The notes: generated by a model from the letters alone, not told the origin. Positions 8,013 to 26,168 are shown, numbered from the stretch's first letter. The stretch: 64,000 nt of DNA from Nesterenkonia aurantiaca (GCF_004364585.1 NZ_SOAN01000006.1:161282-225281); one strand, 5' to 3'. Translations and numbers: made by a program.

Positions 8013-8670
8013 GCAGTCGACCGGCGATCTGCGCCGGGTGGTCATCGTCGATGACCACGGGATCTTCCGCGCCGGACTGAAGTCGGAGCTCTCGGGCCGG
8101 GTCGAGGTCATCGGCGAGGGCCACGACGTCGAGTCCGCGATCGCCGCGGTCCGGGCCGGACGCCCGGAGGTGGTGCTGCTCGACGTGCACCTGCCCGGCG
8201 GGACCGGCGGGGGAGGGGCCGAGGTCGTGCGGGCCTGCCGCGACCTCCCCGAGGTGCGCTTCCTCGCGATCAGCGTCTCTGACCAGGCCGAGGACGTGGT
8301 CTCGGTGATCCGCGCCGGGGCCCGAGGCTACGTCACCAAGACCATCAGCACCGCCGACCTGGTCCAGGCCGTGCAGGACGTCGCCACCGGAGACGCGGTG
8401 TTCTCGCCACGCCTGGCAGGATTCGTGCTCGACGCCTTCGGCACCGGGGGAGTCGAGGACGTGCGTGACGAGGAGCTGGACCGACTCTCGGCCCGCGAGG
8501 TGGAGGTGATGCGGCTGATCGCGCGCGGCTACACCTACCGGGAGATCGCCGGCGAGCTGTTCATCTCGATCAAGACCGTGGAGACCCATGTCTCCAAGGT
8601 GCTGCGCAAGCTGCAGCTCTCCTCGCGCCACGAACTCACCCGCTGGGCGGAGCGGCGCCGAATCGTCTGA
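8005..8670 (+). CDS. LuxR-family response regulator (LiaR-like)
   Basis: The 221-residue NarL/LuxR-type regulator has a receiver domain with acidic pair D16-D17, phosphoacceptor D60 (VVLLDVHLPGG) and conserved K112 (YVTK). The C-terminal helix-turn-helix runs about 160-218 (LSAREVEVMRLIARGYTYREIA, then IKTVETHVSKVLRKL). AGGAG (7996-8000) lies just before the ATG, inside the kinase gene, so the pair is translationally coupled. The likely targets include the divergent PspC/LiaF-like operon, which is inference. A heptamer repeat starts immediately after its stop codon. Confidence 0.9.
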   Translation: MDEQSTGDLRRVVIVDDHGIFRAGLKSELSGRVEVIGEGHDVESAIAAVRAGRPEVVLLDVHLPGGTGGGGAEVVRACRDLPEVRFLAISVSDQAEDVVSVIRAGARGYVTKTISTADLVQAVQDVATGDAVFSPRLAGFVLDAFGTGGVEDVRDEELDRLSAREVEVMRLIARGYTYREIAGELFISIKTVETHVSKVLRKLQLSSRHELTRWAERRRIV

Positions 8671-8761
8671 CGCCTGACGCCTGAGGCCTGACGCCTGAGG
8701 CCTGACGCCTGACGCCTGACGCCCGACACCCGGCGCCTGCCGCCCGACACCCGGCGCCTCA
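8671..8761. repeat. Heptanucleotide tandem repeat, 13 copies
   Basis: Thirteen consecutive 7-bp units follow the stop codon of the response regulator gene without a gap. The consensus is CGCCTGA, with variants GGCCTGA, CGCCCGA, CACCCGG, CGCCTGC and CGCCTCA. The last in-gene heptamer, CGTCTGA (8664-8670), which contains the stop codon, fits the same period. The first seven units are the most regular. No palindrome or spacer structure is present, so this is a simple tandem array and not CRISPR. Confidence 0.9.
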
Positions 8762-8762
8762 T

Positions 8763-8778
8763 CCCCGGCGCGCCGGGG
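8763..8778 (+). terminator. GC-rich palindrome after the heptamer repeat
   Basis: CCCCGGCGCGCCGGGG is a perfect 16-bp palindrome directly after the repeat array. It is the only terminator-like structure between the kinase/regulator pair and rpoB. With no loop and no T tract the terminator call is weak. Confidence 0.35.
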
Positions 8779-8919
8779 GTGTGTCCCATCGCACGTCCTG
8801 TGCACGCAGGCTGGTACAGTTACTGCCCAGAAAGCCCGGAGCCCCTTTAACACTCTCCGCCGGCCTTCCCATTCGGCGTCAGGCACAGCCCTCGCGTCTC
8901 ATGCCCCAGTGGCTTCATC

Positions 8920-8949
8920 TTGCCTTGGGCTGTCTTCGTGGTCTATTCT
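8920..8949 (+). promoter_or_regulatory. Probable rpoB promoter
   Basis: TTGCCT (8920-8925) and TATTCT (8944-8949) are spaced 18 bp apart, giving a leader of roughly 100 nt. The 385-nt gap before rpoB otherwise holds the heptamer repeat, the palindrome at 8763 and an upstream TACAGT (8815-8820) that lacks a clear -35. The stretch 8926-9010 is more AT-rich than the coding sequence around it. Confidence 0.5.
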
Positions 8950-9055
8950 GTACTTTTGCGCATCTTCTCTACATCAGTGCCTTCAAATAGCGGTGGGCAG
9001 TTGAATTTATGCGTGATTCCTACGGAAGCTACGAAGGTCTGTGGAAGGATCCAAC

Positions 9056-12574
<3,519 letters not shown>

Positions 12575-12636
12575 GGGCCTCACCGATGCACCTTCACTCC
12601 GTCACGAATCTTTAGAGAAAAGAGAGATACCGGACT

Positions 12637-16524
<3,888 letters not shown>

Positions 16525-16584
16525 GCGGAGCTGACACGACGTTCCGCTGAGGCCCCGAAGATCGGGGGCTGAGGATGGAGCGGC

Positions 16585-16625
16585 AGGCAAGGCCCGGGGG
16601 AGCGATGCTCTCCCGGGCCTTGCCT
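16585..16625 (+). terminator. Terminator hairpin after rpoC
   Basis: A 19-bp stem (16585-16603 with 16607-16625, one G-T wobble) closes a GAT loop, 60 nt after the rpoC stop. No T run follows. The stem length and 3-nt loop match the rplL terminator at 4502-4546. The rest of the gap to rpsL (16626-16856) holds its leader and, presumably, the str operon promoter, which I could not place with confidence. Confidence 0.8.
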
Positions 16626-16856
16626 CGTCTGAAGCGTCCTCGGGCCCGTTCGCGCTCCGAGGGCACAGCTGTTAGTGTTAACGTGATTGTTTCTGATGTG
16701 GCAGAGGGACTCGGTCCGGGTTGCGGGGAAGTTGCGCAACACATGCCACATTTTTGCACGCCTGGGGACCAGTACCCGCGGACCGTGTCTAGAACTCTCG
16801 ACCGCGGGCAGACCTCAAACCTCTGCTTCCCTCACTACACGTATGGAGAACGCATA

Positions 16857-17231
16857 GTGCCTACTATTCAGCAGCTTGTGCGCAAGGGGCGTCATCCCAA
16901 GCGCACCAAGAACAACACCCCTGCACTGCAGGGCAGCCCGATGCGTCGTGGCGTGTGCACCCGTGTGTACACCACGACCCCGAAGAAGCCGAACTCGGCT
17001 CTGCGCAAGGTGGCCCGTGTGCGCCTCGGCGGCGGCGTCGAAGTCACCGCCTACATCCCGGGCGAGGGTCACAACCTGCAGGAGCACTCGATCGTGCTCG
17101 TGCGCGGTGGTCGTGTGAAGGACCTTCCCGGTGTCCGTTACAAGATCGTCCGCGGCGCCCTCGACACCCAGGGTGTCAAGGGTCGCGGTCAGGCTCGCTC
17201 CCGCTACGGGGCCAAGAAGGAGAAGAAGTAA
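16857..17231 (+). CDS. rpsL: 30S ribosomal protein S12 (uS12)
   Basis: Decoding-centre protein and the first gene of the str operon. GTG 16857 follows GGAG (16845-16848) with 8 nt spacing and gives [20 protein letters not shown], 124 residues. The streptomycin-relevant residues K43 (TTTPKKPNS) and K88 ([10 protein letters not shown]) are wild type. In-frame codons reach far upstream but have no homology. The stop TAA overlaps the rpsG ATG by one base (TAATG). Confidence 0.97.
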   Translation: MPTIQQLVRKGRHPKRTKNNTPALQGSPMRRGVCTRVYTTTPKKPNSALRKVARVRLGGGVEVTAYIPGEGHNLQEHSIVLVRGGRVKDLPGVRYKIVRGALDTQGVKGRGQARSRYGAKKEKK

Positions 17232-17701
17232 TGCCACGTAAGGGACCCGCACCCAAGCGCCCTCTCGTCCAGGATCCGGTCCACGGATCACCCTTGGTCA
17301 CGCAGCTGATCAACAAGGTCCTGGTCGACGGCAAGAAGTCCACCGCAGAGCGCATCGTCTACGGCGCGCTCGAAGGTGTCGCGAAGAAGTCCGGCGATGA
17401 CCCGGTGACCACGCTCAAGAAGGCCATGGACAACGTCCGCCCGGCACTGGAGGTCCGCTCCCGCCGCGTCGGCGGCGCGACCTACCAGGTCCCCGTGGAG
17501 GTCAAGCCCGGTCGCTCGACCGCGCTGGCCCTGCGCTGGCTGGTCGGCTACTCCAAGGACCGCCGCGAGAAGAGCATGACGGATCGCCTGATGAACGAGA
17601 TCCTCGACGCCTCCAACGGTCTTGGTGCCGCTGTGAAGCGCCGCGAGGACACTCACAAGATGGCCGAGTCCAACAAGGCCTTCGCCCACTACCGCTGGTA
17701 A
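17231..17701 (+). CDS. rpsG: 30S ribosomal protein S7 (uS7)
   Basis: uS7 nucleates assembly of the 30S head and contacts E-site tRNA. The 156 residues begin [12 protein letters not shown] and contain the conserved [15 protein letters not shown] and [15 protein letters not shown] blocks. The ATG shares its A with the rpsL stop codon, so translation is coupled. fusA starts 18 nt downstream. Confidence 0.97.
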   Translation: MPRKGPAPKRPLVQDPVHGSPLVTQLINKVLVDGKKSTAERIVYGALEGVAKKSGDDPVTTLKKAMDNVRPALEVRSRRVGGATYQVPVEVKPGRSTALALRWLVGYSKDRREKSMTDRLMNEILDASNGLGAAVKRREDTHKMAESNKAFAHYRW

Positions 17702-17719
17702 TAGAAAAGGGGAATCACC

Positions 17720-19834
17720 GTGGCACAAGACGTGCTCACTGACCTCAAGAAGGTCCGCAACATCGGCATCATGGCTCACATCGATGCCGGTAAGACCACC
17801 GCAACCGAACGCATCCTGTTCTACACCGGCATGAACCACAAGATCGGTGAAACTCACGACGGTGCGTCCACGACGGACTGGATGGAGCAGGAGAAAGAGC
17901 GCGGCATCACGATCACCTCCGCCGCGGTGACCTGCTTCTGGGGCGACAACCAGATCAACATCATCGACACCCCCGGGCACGTGGACTTCACCGTCGAGGT
18001 GGAGCGCGCGCTGCGCGTCCTCGATGGCGCCGTCGCCGTGTTCGACGGCAAGGAAGGCGTGGAGCCGCAGTCTGAGACTGTCTGGCGCCAGGCCGATAAG
18101 TACAACGTCCCGCGCATCTGCTTCGTCAACAAGATGGACAAGCTCGGCGCCGACTTCTACTACACCGTGGACACCATCAAGTCCCGGCTGGGTGCAACAC
18201 CTCTGGTGATGCAGCTGCCGATCGGCTCTGAGAGCGAATTCGTCGGCGTCGTCGACCTGCTCCAGATGAAGGCCCTGGTGTGGCCCGGTGACTCCAAGGG
18301 CGATGTGACCATGGGTGCTCAGTATGAGACCCAGGAGATCCCCGAGGACATGAAGGAGCAGGCCGAGGAGTACCGCAACACGCTCATCGAGCAGGTTGCC
18401 GAAGCTGACGATGTGCTGATGAACAAGTACCTCGAAGGCGAAGAGATCTCCAACGACGAGCTCAAGGAAGGCGTTCGCAAGCTCACCGTGGCTTCCGCCG
18501 CCTACCCGGTCTTCTGCGGCTCTGCATTCAAGAACCGCGGCGTCCAGCCGATGCTCGACGCTGTCATCGACTACCTGCCCACCCCGGCAGACGTCGAGGC
18601 CATGGAGGGCCACAAGCCCAACCATGAGGACCAGATCCTGACCCGCCGCCCGAGCAAGGACGAGCCGTTCTCCGCTCTGGCGTTCAAGATCGCCTCCCAC
18701 CCGTTCTTCGGGCAGCTCACGTTCATCCGCGTCTACTCCGGCAAGCTCAACGCCGGTGCGCAGATCGTGAACTCCACGAAGGGCAAGAAGGAGCGCATCG
18801 GCAAGCTCTTCCAGATGCACGCCAATAAGGAGATGCCGGTCGACGAGATCCAGGCCGGCCACATCTACGCGGTCATCGGGCTCAAGGACACCACCACCGG
18901 CGACACCCTGTGCGATCCCAACGAGCAGATCGTGCTCGAGTCGATGACCTTCCCGGAGCCTGTGATCTCCGTGGCCATCGAGCCGAAGTCCAAGAGTGAC
19001 CAGGAGAAGCTCTCCACGGCCATTCAGAAGCTGGCCGCCGAGGACCCGACCTTCACCGTCACCCAGAACGACGAGACCGGTCAGACCGAGATCGGCGGCA
19101 TGGGCGAGCTCCACCTGGACATCCTGGTGGACCGCATGCGTCGCGAGTTCAACGTGGAGGCCAACGTGGGCAAGCCCCAGGTGGCCTACCGCGAGACCAT
19201 CAAGAAGCGTGTGGAGAAGGTCGACTACACCCACAAGAAGCAGACCGGTGGTTCGGGCCAGTTCGCCAAGGTGCTCATGAACTTCGAGCCCCTCGACACC
19301 GCGGACGGCGAGATGTACGAATTCGCCAACCTGGTGACCGGTGGACGCATTCCGCGCGAGTACATCCCCTCCGTGGACGCAGGCATCCAGGACGCCATGG
19401 GTCTCGGCGTCCTCGCCGGCTACCCGATGGTCGGAGTGCGCGCCGAGCTGACTGACGGCGCCTACCACGACGTCGACTCCTCGGAGATGGCGTTCAAGCT
19501 CGCCGGCTCCCAGGTGTTCAAGGAAGGCGCACGCCGGGCCAACCCTGTGCTGCTCGAACCGATGATGTCCGTCGAAGTCCGTACTCCCGAGGAGTACATG
19601 GGCGAGGTCATCGGTGACCTGAACTCCCGCCGCGGTCAGATCCAGTCAATGGATGACGCAGCAGGTGTGAAGGTCATCAAGGCACTCGTGCCGCTGTCCG
19701 AGATGTTCGGCTACATCGGTGAGCTGCGCTCGCGCACTCAGGGCCGTGCAGTCTTCACCATGTCCTTCAACTCGTACGCCGAGGTTCCGAAGGCCGTGGC
19801 CGAAGAGATCATCGAGAAGAACCGCGGCGCCTGA
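17720..19834 (+). CDS. fusA: Elongation factor G
   Basis: Translocation GTPase of 704 residues. The G domain has the P-loop [19 protein letters not shown], switch region TMDWMEQE-type [27 protein letters not shown] and [10 protein letters not shown]. Domains II-V follow, with the domain IV loop region at [14 protein letters not shown]. The start is GTG with an AAAGGGGAA site upstream. It ends before a 14-bp hairpin that separates it from tuf. Confidence 0.98.
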   Translation: MAQDVLTDLKKVRNIGIMAHIDAGKTTATERILFYTGMNHKIGETHDGASTTDWMEQEKERGITITSAAVTCFWGDNQINIIDTPGHVDFTVEVERALRVLDGAVAVFDGKEGVEPQSETVWRQADKYNVPRICFVNKMDKLGADFYYTVDTIKSRLGATPLVMQLPIGSESEFVGVVDLLQMKALVWPGDSKGDVTMGAQYETQEIPEDMKEQAEEYRNTLIEQVAEADDVLMNKYLEGEEISNDELKEGVRKLTVASAAYPVFCGSAFKNRGVQPMLDAVIDYLPTPADVEAMEGHKPNHEDQILTRRPSKDEPFSALAFKIASHPFFGQLTFIRVYSGKLNAGAQIVNSTKGKKERIGKLFQMHANKEMPVDEIQAGHIYAVIGLKDTTTGDTLCDPNEQIVLESMTFPEPVISVAIEPKSKSDQEKLSTAIQKLAAEDPTFTVTQNDETGQTEIGGMGELHLDILVDRMRREFNVEANVGKPQVAYRETIKKRVEKVDYTHKKQTGGSGQFAKVLMNFEPLDTADGEMYEFANLVTGGRIPREYIPSVDAGIQDAMGLGVLAGYPMVGVRAELTDGAYHDVDSSEMAFKLAGSQVFKEGARRANPVLLEPMMSVEVRTPEEYMGEVIGDLNSRRGQIQSMDDAAGVKVIKALVPLSEMFGYIGELRSRTQGRAVFTMSFNSYAEVPKAVAEEIIEKNRGA

Positions 19835-19849
19835 TCCACCACTCGGCTC

Positions 19850-19881
19850 CCCGGTCCGCCGAGTCCGCTCGGCGGACCGGG
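19850..19881 (+). terminator. Terminator hairpin between fusA and tuf
   Basis: A 14-bp GC-rich stem (19850-19863 with 19868-19881) around a TCCG loop lies 16 nt after the fusA stop, without a T tract. It suggests that tuf is at least partly transcribed on its own. Confidence 0.65.
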
Positions 19882-19967
19882 ATCGAGCCAGGCGGCTCGG
19901 CAATGCTTCGAGGAAGCGAGGTCTCCGAATGACCTCCACCGCTCCTCACGCAGCACCATTCGGAAAA

Positions 19968-19997
19968 TTTCACCAAATACCTAGCGATTAGTAGACT
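19968..19997 (+). promoter_or_regulatory. Possible tuf promoter
   Basis: An AT-rich patch ending in TAGACT (19992-19997) fits an actinobacterial -10 about 80 nt before tuf. The candidate -35, TTTCAC (19968-19973) at 18 bp spacing, is weak. A perfect TTGACA at 20017-20022 has no matching -10 at a normal distance. Confidence 0.3.
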
Positions 19998-20073
19998 TGC
20001 ATGAGTTTCAGCCTCGTTGACAGTGCGGCTGGAGTAAGTCTTCTTACCTGAACAAGTTCTATAGGAGGAACCT

Positions 20074-21264
20074 GTGGCCAAGGCAAAGTTTGAGCGTAAC
20101 AAGCCGCACCTGAACATCGGCACCATCGGTCACGTTGACCATGGAAAGACCACCCTGACCGCCGCGATCTCGAAGGTCCTGGCAGATAAGTTCCCGGACC
20201 TGAACCAGGGCCGCGACTTCGCCTCGATCGACAACGCTCCCGAGGAGCGCGAGCGCGGCATCACGATCAACGTCTCCCACGTGGAGTACCAGACCGACAA
20301 GCGCCACTATGCACACGTGGATGCCCCCGGTCACGCTGACTACGTGAAGAACATGATCACCGGTGCCGCTCAGATGGACGGTGCGATCCTGGTCGTCGCC
20401 GCCACTGACGGCCCGATGGCGCAGACTCGCGAGCACGTGCTGCTGGCCCGCCAGGTGGGCGTGCCCTCCCTGCTGGTCGCACTGAACAAGTCCGACATGG
20501 TCGAGGACGAAGAGCTCCTGGACCTCGTCGAGATGGAGGTGCGCGAGCTCCTCGATTCACAGGGCTACGACGGCGACAACGCACCGGTCATCCGCACCTC
20601 GGGCCTGAAGGCTCTCGAGGGCGACGCCGAGTGGGTCAAGACCGTCGAAGAGCTCATGGAAGCCGTGGATACCTTCATCCCGGAGCCGGAGCGCGACAAG
20701 GACAAGCCGTTCCTGATGCCCATCGAGGACGTCTTCACCATCACCGGTCGCGGCACCGTGGTCACCGGTCGCGCCGAGCGCGGCACGCTGAAGATCAACT
20801 CCGAGATCGAGATCCTCGGAATCCGTCCGAAGCAGAAGACCACCGTCACCGGCATCGAGATGTTCCACAAGCAGCTCGACGAGGCATGGGCCGGCGAGAA
20901 CTGTGGCCTGCTGCTTCGCGGTCTGAAGCGCGATGACGTCGAGCGCGGCCAGGTCGTGGCAGCTCCCGGCTCCATCACCCCGCACACGCAGTTCGAGGCC
21001 AACGTCTACATCCTCTCCAAGGATGAGGGCGGTCGCCACAACCCCTTCTACACCAACTACCGTCCGCAGTTCTACTTCCGGACCACCGACGTCACCGGCG
21101 TCATCTCGCTGCCCGAGGGCACCGAGATGGTCATGCCCGGTGACAACACCGAGATGACCGTGGAGCTCATCCAGGAGATCGCCATGGAAGAGGGCCTCGG
21201 CTTCGCCATCCGCGAGGGTGGACGCACCGTTGGTTCAGGTCGCGTCGTGAAGATCCTGAAGTAA
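20074..21264 (+). CDS. tuf: Elongation factor Tu
   Basis: EF-Tu delivers aminoacyl-tRNA to the ribosome. The 396 residues include GHVDHGKT, the switch region [43 protein letters not shown] and NKSDMV, then both beta-barrel domains ending [18 protein letters not shown] start with a strong AGGAGG site. As usual in this operon, it is the last gene of the str cluster and is followed by a 19-bp terminator. Confidence 0.98.
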   Translation: MAKAKFERNKPHLNIGTIGHVDHGKTTLTAAISKVLADKFPDLNQGRDFASIDNAPEERERGITINVSHVEYQTDKRHYAHVDAPGHADYVKNMITGAAQMDGAILVVAATDGPMAQTREHVLLARQVGVPSLLVALNKSDMVEDEELLDLVEMEVRELLDSQGYDGDNAPVIRTSGLKALEGDAEWVKTVEELMEAVDTFIPEPERDKDKPFLMPIEDVFTITGRGTVVTGRAERGTLKINSEIEILGIRPKQKTTVTGIEMFHKQLDEAWAGENCGLLLRGLKRDDVERGQVVAAPGSITPHTQFEANVYILSKDEGGRHNPFYTNYRPQFYFRTTDVTGVISLPEGTEMVMPGDNTEMTVELIQEIAMEEGLGFAIREGGRTVGSGRVVKILK

Positions 21265-21327
21265 TATTCGGATCTCTCGCATGACCCAGGTGCTGGGGCA
21301 AGAACCCGGCAGCTGACATGAGGCAAT

Positions 21328-21369
21328 AACACGAGACCCCGGTGGCATTAGCCACCGGGGTCTCGTGTT
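21328..21369 (+). terminator. Terminator after tuf
   Basis: A 19-bp perfect stem (21328-21346 with 21351-21369) around an ATTA loop is followed by TTG. It lies 63 nt after the tuf stop. The last T of the stem is also the first base of the putative -35 of the next promoter. Confidence 0.85.
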
Positions 21370-21397
21370 TGTCATGGGTCCCTATCTATGTGAGAAT
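21369..21397 (+). promoter_or_regulatory. Candidate S10 operon promoter
   Basis: TTGTCA (21369-21374) is followed after 17 bp by GAGAAT (21392-21397), preceded by TGT, that is an extended -10. A second possible promoter, TTGCTG (21495-21500) with TATAAG (21520-21525), has a 19-bp spacer. Use of the first gives a leader of about 425 nt before rpsJ. Confidence 0.5.
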
Positions 21398-21830
21398 AGA
21401 CAGGTTGCTCACGGGCCCTGTGCCCCGGTGTGCCCTCGGGTCCACCGTGTGGAGCGAATACCAAAAACTTATAGGCCGACACCCGCTCAGTGTTTTGCTG
21501 TGTGCAGGATCCCTGCTCATATAAGCGACACGCCCGACCGCGGGGGTCGGATGCCCGTCAGCCCGAGGAACCCGTCGAGGCCTGCTTCACGCAGGGTTCG
21601 CCCGGACGGATTCGGACTGTTCGGGTCGTGCATCTTCTCCACGCATCGTCAGACTCGGGAGACCGAGCGGATGCTGGTGCGGGTGCGCAGCCCATAACTG
21701 CAGAAGGTCAGCACCGCCTGCCCCGCGAGGGAGCCAGCGCTGATGCCTCTCTGGGAGCCCCCATGGCTCCGTCACAGTCTTGGGCTGCGACGTAAGACGA
21801 ATGTCAGAACACCAGAAAGAGGCTCAACGC
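21398..21830 (+). other. Long leader of the S10 operon, no gene seen
   Basis: These 433 bases hold no convincing coding sequence. They contain a second possible promoter around 21495-21525 and short hairpins, for example GGAGCC/GGCTCC near 21760-21775. In enterobacteria the S10 leader mediates L4-dependent control, but no matching L4 structure can be recognised by eye here. Confidence 0.5.
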
Positions 21831-22139
21831 ATGGCGGGACAGAAAATCCGCATCCGGCTGAAGTCGTATGACCACGAAGTCATCGACACCTCGGCCCGGA
21901 AGATCGTCGACACGGTCACACGTGCTGGTGCAACGGTTGTCGGCCCAGTGCCGCTGCCCACCGAGAAGAACGTGTATGCCGTGATCCGGTCGCCCCACAA
22001 GTACAAAGACTCTCGCGAGCACTTCGAGATGCGCACTCACAAGCGCTTGATCGACATCGTGGACCCGACGCCCAAGGCCGTCGATTCCCTGATGCGACTC
22101 GACCTGCCTGCAGACGTCAATATCGAGATCAAGCTCTAG
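21831..22139 (+). CDS. rpsJ: 30S ribosomal protein S10 (uS10)
   Basis: uS10 takes part in tRNA binding and in NusG/NusB contacts. The 102-residue product starts [19 protein letters not shown] at ATG 21831, with AAAGAGG 8 nt upstream, and matches the family length exactly. An in-frame ATG at 21801 would add ten residues without homology. It is the first gene of the S10 operon, with rplC 21 nt downstream. Confidence 0.96.
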   Translation: MAGQKIRIRLKSYDHEVIDTSARKIVDTVTRAGATVVGPVPLPTEKNVYAVIRSPHKYKDSREHFEMRTHKRLIDIVDPTPKAVDSLMRLDLPADVNIEIKL

Positions 22140-22160
22140 CAGGGAGGTGCTGAGAACACT

Positions 22161-22823
22161 ATGACCAATATTTCCCGCGTTGAACTGAACGTCAAGGGAC
22201 TGCTGGGCACGAAGCTCGGCATGACCCAGGTCTGGGACGAGAACAACGTTCTCATCCCAGTCACTGTTGTCCAGGCCGACTCCAATGTCGTGACCCAGGT
22301 CCGCACCATCGACAGCGACGGATACAACTCCGTCCAGATCGGTTTCGGGCGCATCGATCCCCGCAAGGTGACCAAGCCGCTGGCAGGTCACTTTGAGAAG
22401 GCCGGCGTGACCCCACGCCGCCACGTGGTGGAGATCCGCACCGGTGACTCCGGCTCCTACGAGCTCGGACAGGACCTGACCGTCGAGTCCTTCGAGACCG
22501 GCCAGAAGGTCGATGTCATCGGCAAGACCAAGGGCAAAGGCTTCGCCGGCGTCATGAAGCGTCACGGCTTCGCCGGTGTGGGCGCCTCGCACGGTTCGCA
22601 CAAGAACCACCGCAAGCCAGGCTCCATCGGCGGCGCATCCACCCCGGGCCGCGTCTTCAAGGGTCTGCGCATGGCAGGTCGGATGGGCGGCGTCCGTCAG
22701 ACCACCCATAACCTGACCGTCCACGCAGTGGACCCCGAGAAGAACCTGCTGCTCATCAAGGGTGCCCTTCCGGGTGCTCGCGGCCAGGTCGTCCTGGTCC
22801 GCACTGCAGTGAAGGGAGCATGA
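22161..22823 (+). CDS. rplC: 50S ribosomal protein L3 (uL3)
   Basis: uL3 folds around the peptidyl-transferase entrance. The 220 residues contain [17 protein letters not shown], the glycine-rich loop region [22 protein letters not shown] and [28 protein letters not shown] lies upstream of the ATG. Its N-terminus has about six residues (ISRVEL) not seen in close relatives. The stop overlaps the area of the rplD ribosome-binding site. Confidence 0.97.
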   Translation: MTNISRVELNVKGLLGTKLGMTQVWDENNVLIPVTVVQADSNVVTQVRTIDSDGYNSVQIGFGRIDPRKVTKPLAGHFEKAGVTPRRHVVEIRTGDSGSYELGQDLTVESFETGQKVDVIGKTKGKGFAGVMKRHGFAGVGASHGSHKNHRKPGSIGGASTPGRVFKGLRMAGRMGGVRQTTHNLTVHAVDPEKNLLLIKGALPGARGQVVLVRTAVKGA

Positions 22824-22828
22824 TCCAC

Positions 22829-23443
22829 ATGGCCAACAAGGTTTCTGTCGACTTCCCCGCCGAAGTATTCGACGCCAAGACCAACGTCGCGCTGATCCAC
22901 CAGGTGGTCGTCGCTCAGCGAGCTGCGGCTCGCCAGGGTACCCACAAGACCAAGACTCGTGCAGAGGTCTCCGGCACCGGCGCCAAGCCGTTCCGGCAGA
23001 AGGGCACCGGTCGTGCCCGTCAGGGCTCGCTGCGCGGACCCCACATGGTCGGCGGCGGCGTGGTCCACGGACCGCAGCCCCGCGACTACTCCCAGCGCAC
23101 GCCCAAGAAGATGAAGGCCGCCGCCCTGCGCGGTGCCCTCTCGGACCGGGCACGCAACGACCGCATCCTCGTCGTGGACTCACTGGTCACCGACCAGGCC
23201 TCGACGAAGGCGGCCAAGGCGGCGCTGGCAGGACTCGGCGGCGCTAACCGCAACTGGCTGGTCGTGATCGACCGCAGCGATGACATCGCCGCGCTGTCGA
23301 CCCGCAACCTGCCGCACGTCCACACCCTGTATGCCGATCAGCTGAACACCTACGACGTCATCGTCTCTGATGACATCGTGTTCACGCAGGCCGGCTATGA
23401 CGCCTTCCTGGCACAGGGCACTGCGAAGGAGGAGACCAAGTGA
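22829..23443 (+). CDS. rplD: 50S ribosomal protein L4 (uL4)
   Basis: uL4 lines the exit tunnel with its long loop, visible here as the basic stretch [20 protein letters not shown]. The 204 residues start [15 protein letters not shown] at ATG 22829, 10 nt after GAAGGGAG. ATG 22820 also exists, overlapping the rplC stop, but the spacing to that site would be about 1 nt. The stop overlaps the rplW start (GTGA). Confidence 0.96.
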   Translation: MANKVSVDFPAEVFDAKTNVALIHQVVVAQRAAARQGTHKTKTRAEVSGTGAKPFRQKGTGRARQGSLRGPHMVGGGVVHGPQPRDYSQRTPKKMKAAALRGALSDRARNDRILVVDSLVTDQASTKAAKAALAGLGGANRNWLVVIDRSDDIAALSTRNLPHVHTLYADQLNTYDVIVSDDIVFTQAGYDAFLAQGTAKEETK

Positions 23444-23748
23444 GCGTCCTGACAAGCAAGGACCCGCGCGACGTCGTCATCGCACCCGTCGTGTCGGAGA
23501 AGTCCTACAGCCTGATCGATGAGGGCAAGTTCACCTTCCTGGTGGACCCCCGAGCCACGAAGTCCGAGATCAAGTACGCGGTGGAGAAGATCTTCTCCGT
23601 GCGCGTCGCCTCGGTCAACACCATCAACCGAGCTGGCAAGCGCAAGCGCACCAAGTTCGGATGGGGCTCACGCACCGGTAACAAGCGTGCGATCATCACC
23701 CTCAAAGAGGGACACAACATTGACATCTTCGGAGGATCCGCAGCCTGA
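23440..23748 (+). CDS. rplW: 50S ribosomal protein L23 (uL23)
   Basis: uL23 sits at the tunnel exit and docks trigger factor and SRP. The 102 residues include [31 protein letters not shown] and the basic loop [14 protein letters not shown]. The GTG start overlaps the rplD stop by 4 nt (GTGA), implying translational coupling. AAGGAGG lies 6-7 nt upstream inside rplD. Confidence 0.97.
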   Translation: MSVLTSKDPRDVVIAPVVSEKSYSLIDEGKFTFLVDPRATKSEIKYAVEKIFSVRVASVNTINRAGKRKRTKFGWGSRTGNKRAIITLKEGHNIDIFGGSAA

Positions 23749-23785
23749 TCGGCTGATCGGAACCACTTGATCGAGGAAGAAGAAT

Positions 23786-24622
<837 letters not shown>

Positions 24623-24634
24623 GAGCCTGGAGAC

Positions 24635-24916
24635 ATGCCACGCAGCTTGAAGAAGGGCCCCTTCGTAGATCAGCACCTGTACCTCAAGGTCGTCGCTGAG
24701 AACGAAAAGGGCACCAAGAATGTCATCAAGACATGGTCCCGCCGTTCCATGATCATCCCCGACATGCTCGGCCACACTCTGGCTGTGCACGACGGACGCA
24801 AGCACATCCCCGTGTTCATCACTGAGTCGATGGTCGGGCACAAGCTCGGCGAGTTCGCTCCGACGCGTACATTCCGCGGCCATGTGAAGGACGACAAGAA
24901 GGGCAAGCGCCGCTGA
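24635..24916 (+). CDS. rpsS: 30S ribosomal protein S19 (uS19)
   Basis: uS19 lies at the 30S head near the A-site finger. The 93 residues read [19 protein letters not shown] with the conserved [27 protein letters not shown] block and end KKGKRR. The ATG is 12 nt after rplB with AGGAG upstream. All landmarks and the length are typical. Confidence 0.98.
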   Translation: MPRSLKKGPFVDQHLYLKVVAENEKGTKNVIKTWSRRSMIIPDMLGHTLAVHDGRKHIPVFITESMVGHKLGEFAPTRTFRGHVKDDKKGKRR

Positions 24917-24984
24917 TCGCTTCCTCCTCCGAGGAACGATCTGCGAGCTTGTACTTCGTGTCACAAGACGAGAGAAGGAAAGCA

Positions 24985-25350
24985 ATGGAAGCCAAGGCAA
25001 TTGCGCGCTACCTGCGTGTGACGCCTATGAAGGCCCGGCGCGTCGTCGACCTTGTCCGCGGCAAGCAGGCCAACGAAGCACTGGCAATTCTGAAGTTCGC
25101 CCCTCAGGGCGCTACAGAGCCGGTGGCCAAGGTGGTCGCTTCTGCGCTGGCGAATGCTCGCCAGCACGCAGACAAGGAAGGAGTCGCCTTTAACGAGGAC
25201 GCCTTCTTCATCACCGAGGCACGCGTCGATGAAGGCCCGACCATGAAGCGGTTCCGTCCCAGGGCTCAAGGCCGGGCGTTCCGCATCAACAAGCGCACCA
25301 GCCACGTGACCATCGTGGTCGGCGCCGAAGAGAAAGGTGGGGATCAGTAG
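24985..25350 (+). CDS. rplV: 50S ribosomal protein L22 (uL22)
   Basis: uL22 lines the exit tunnel near the macrolide site. ATG 24985, with AGAAGGAA upstream, gives [27 protein letters not shown] and 121 residues. The beta-hairpin segment [24 protein letters not shown] is intact with no insertion of the kind seen in macrolide resistance. ATG 24949 is in frame but 12 codons too early. The stop TAG shares its G with the rpsC GTG. Confidence 0.97.
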   Translation: MEAKAIARYLRVTPMKARRVVDLVRGKQANEALAILKFAPQGATEPVAKVVASALANARQHADKEGVAFNEDAFFITEARVDEGPTMKRFRPRAQGRAFRINKRTSHVTIVVGAEEKGGDQ

Positions 25351-26168
25351 TGGGACAGAAGATCAACCCCAATGGTTTCCGTCTGGGCATCACCACTGAC
25401 CACGTTTCGCACTGGTACGCCGACTCGACCAAGGCCGGTCAGCGTTACAAGGACTTCGTGAAAGAGGATGTCCAGATTCGTGAACTCCTGGCCAAGTCCG
25501 TGGAGCGCGCCGGCATCTCGAAGGTTGAGATCGAGCGCACCCGCGATCGTGTCCGGGTGGATATCCACACGGCACGGCCAGGCATCGTCATCGGTCGCCG
25601 CGGCGCCGAGGCGGACCGGATCCGCAGCGAGCTGGAGAAGCTCACCGCCAAGCAGATCCAGCTGAACATCCTCGAGGTCAAGAGCCCCGAGACCGATGCT
25701 CAGCTGGTCGCCCAGGGTGTTGCCGAGCAGCTCGCCGCTCGTGTGGCGTTCCGCCGCGCGATGAAGAAGGTCATCACCTCGGCGATGCGTTCAGGGGCAA
25801 AGGGTATTCGTATCCAGTGCGCCGGACGCCTCGGCGGTGCAGAGATGTCCCGCTCCGAGTTCTACCGCGAAGGTCGCGTTCCGCTGCACACCCTGCGCGC
25901 GAACATCGACTTCGGCAAGCACGAGGCCAAGACCACCTTCGGCCGCATCGGCGTGAAGGTCTGGGTCTACAAGGGCGATCTCACCGCCAAGGAGCTCGCC
26001 GCGCAGCAGGCTGCACAGCCTTCAGGTCGCGGTGGAGCCCGTGGTGGTCGTGGTGGACCCCGCGGAGGCGGCGAAGAGCGTCGTCGTCGTGGCCCGGGCC
26101 GCGGTCGTGAAGCTGGTGCCCAGGCACCCGCCGAAGCCGGATCTGGTGCTGAGGGAGGGCAGAACTGA
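25350..26168 (+). CDS. rpsC: 30S ribosomal protein S3 (uS3)
   Basis: uS3 forms part of the mRNA entry channel. The 272 residues have the N-terminal KH domain ([18 protein letters not shown]) and the C-terminal domain with [19 protein letters not shown] sequence ([12 protein letters not shown]). The last ~50 residues are an Arg/Gly-rich tail ([16 protein letters not shown] and similar) beyond the ~233-residue E. coli protein. GTG start overlapping the rplV stop by one base, with AAAGGTGG upstream. Confidence 0.97.
   Translation: MGQKINPNGFRLGITTDHVSHWYADSTKAGQRYKDFVKEDVQIRELLAKSVERAGISKVEIERTRDRVRVDIHTARPGIVIGRRGAEADRIRSELEKLTAKQIQLNILEVKSPETDAQLVAQGVAEQLAARVAFRRAMKKVITSAMRSGAKGIRIQCAGRLGGAEMSRSEFYREGRVPLHTLRANIDFGKHEAKTTFGRIGVKVWVYKGDLTAKELAAQQAAQPSGRGGARGGRGGPRGGGEERRRRGPGRGREAGAQAPAEAGSGAEGGQN

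Noticed and set aside
8671..8761. CRISPR-like array
   Set aside because: Units are 7 bp with no spacers, and no cas genes are in the window.
16980..17130. Possible streptomycin-resistance changes in S12
   Set aside because: K43 and K88 and their surroundings are wild type.
17288..19468. A 726-codon minus-strand open frame opposite fusA and rpsG
   Set aside because: Antisense artefact of high GC codon bias. The plus strand encodes clear EF-G and S7.
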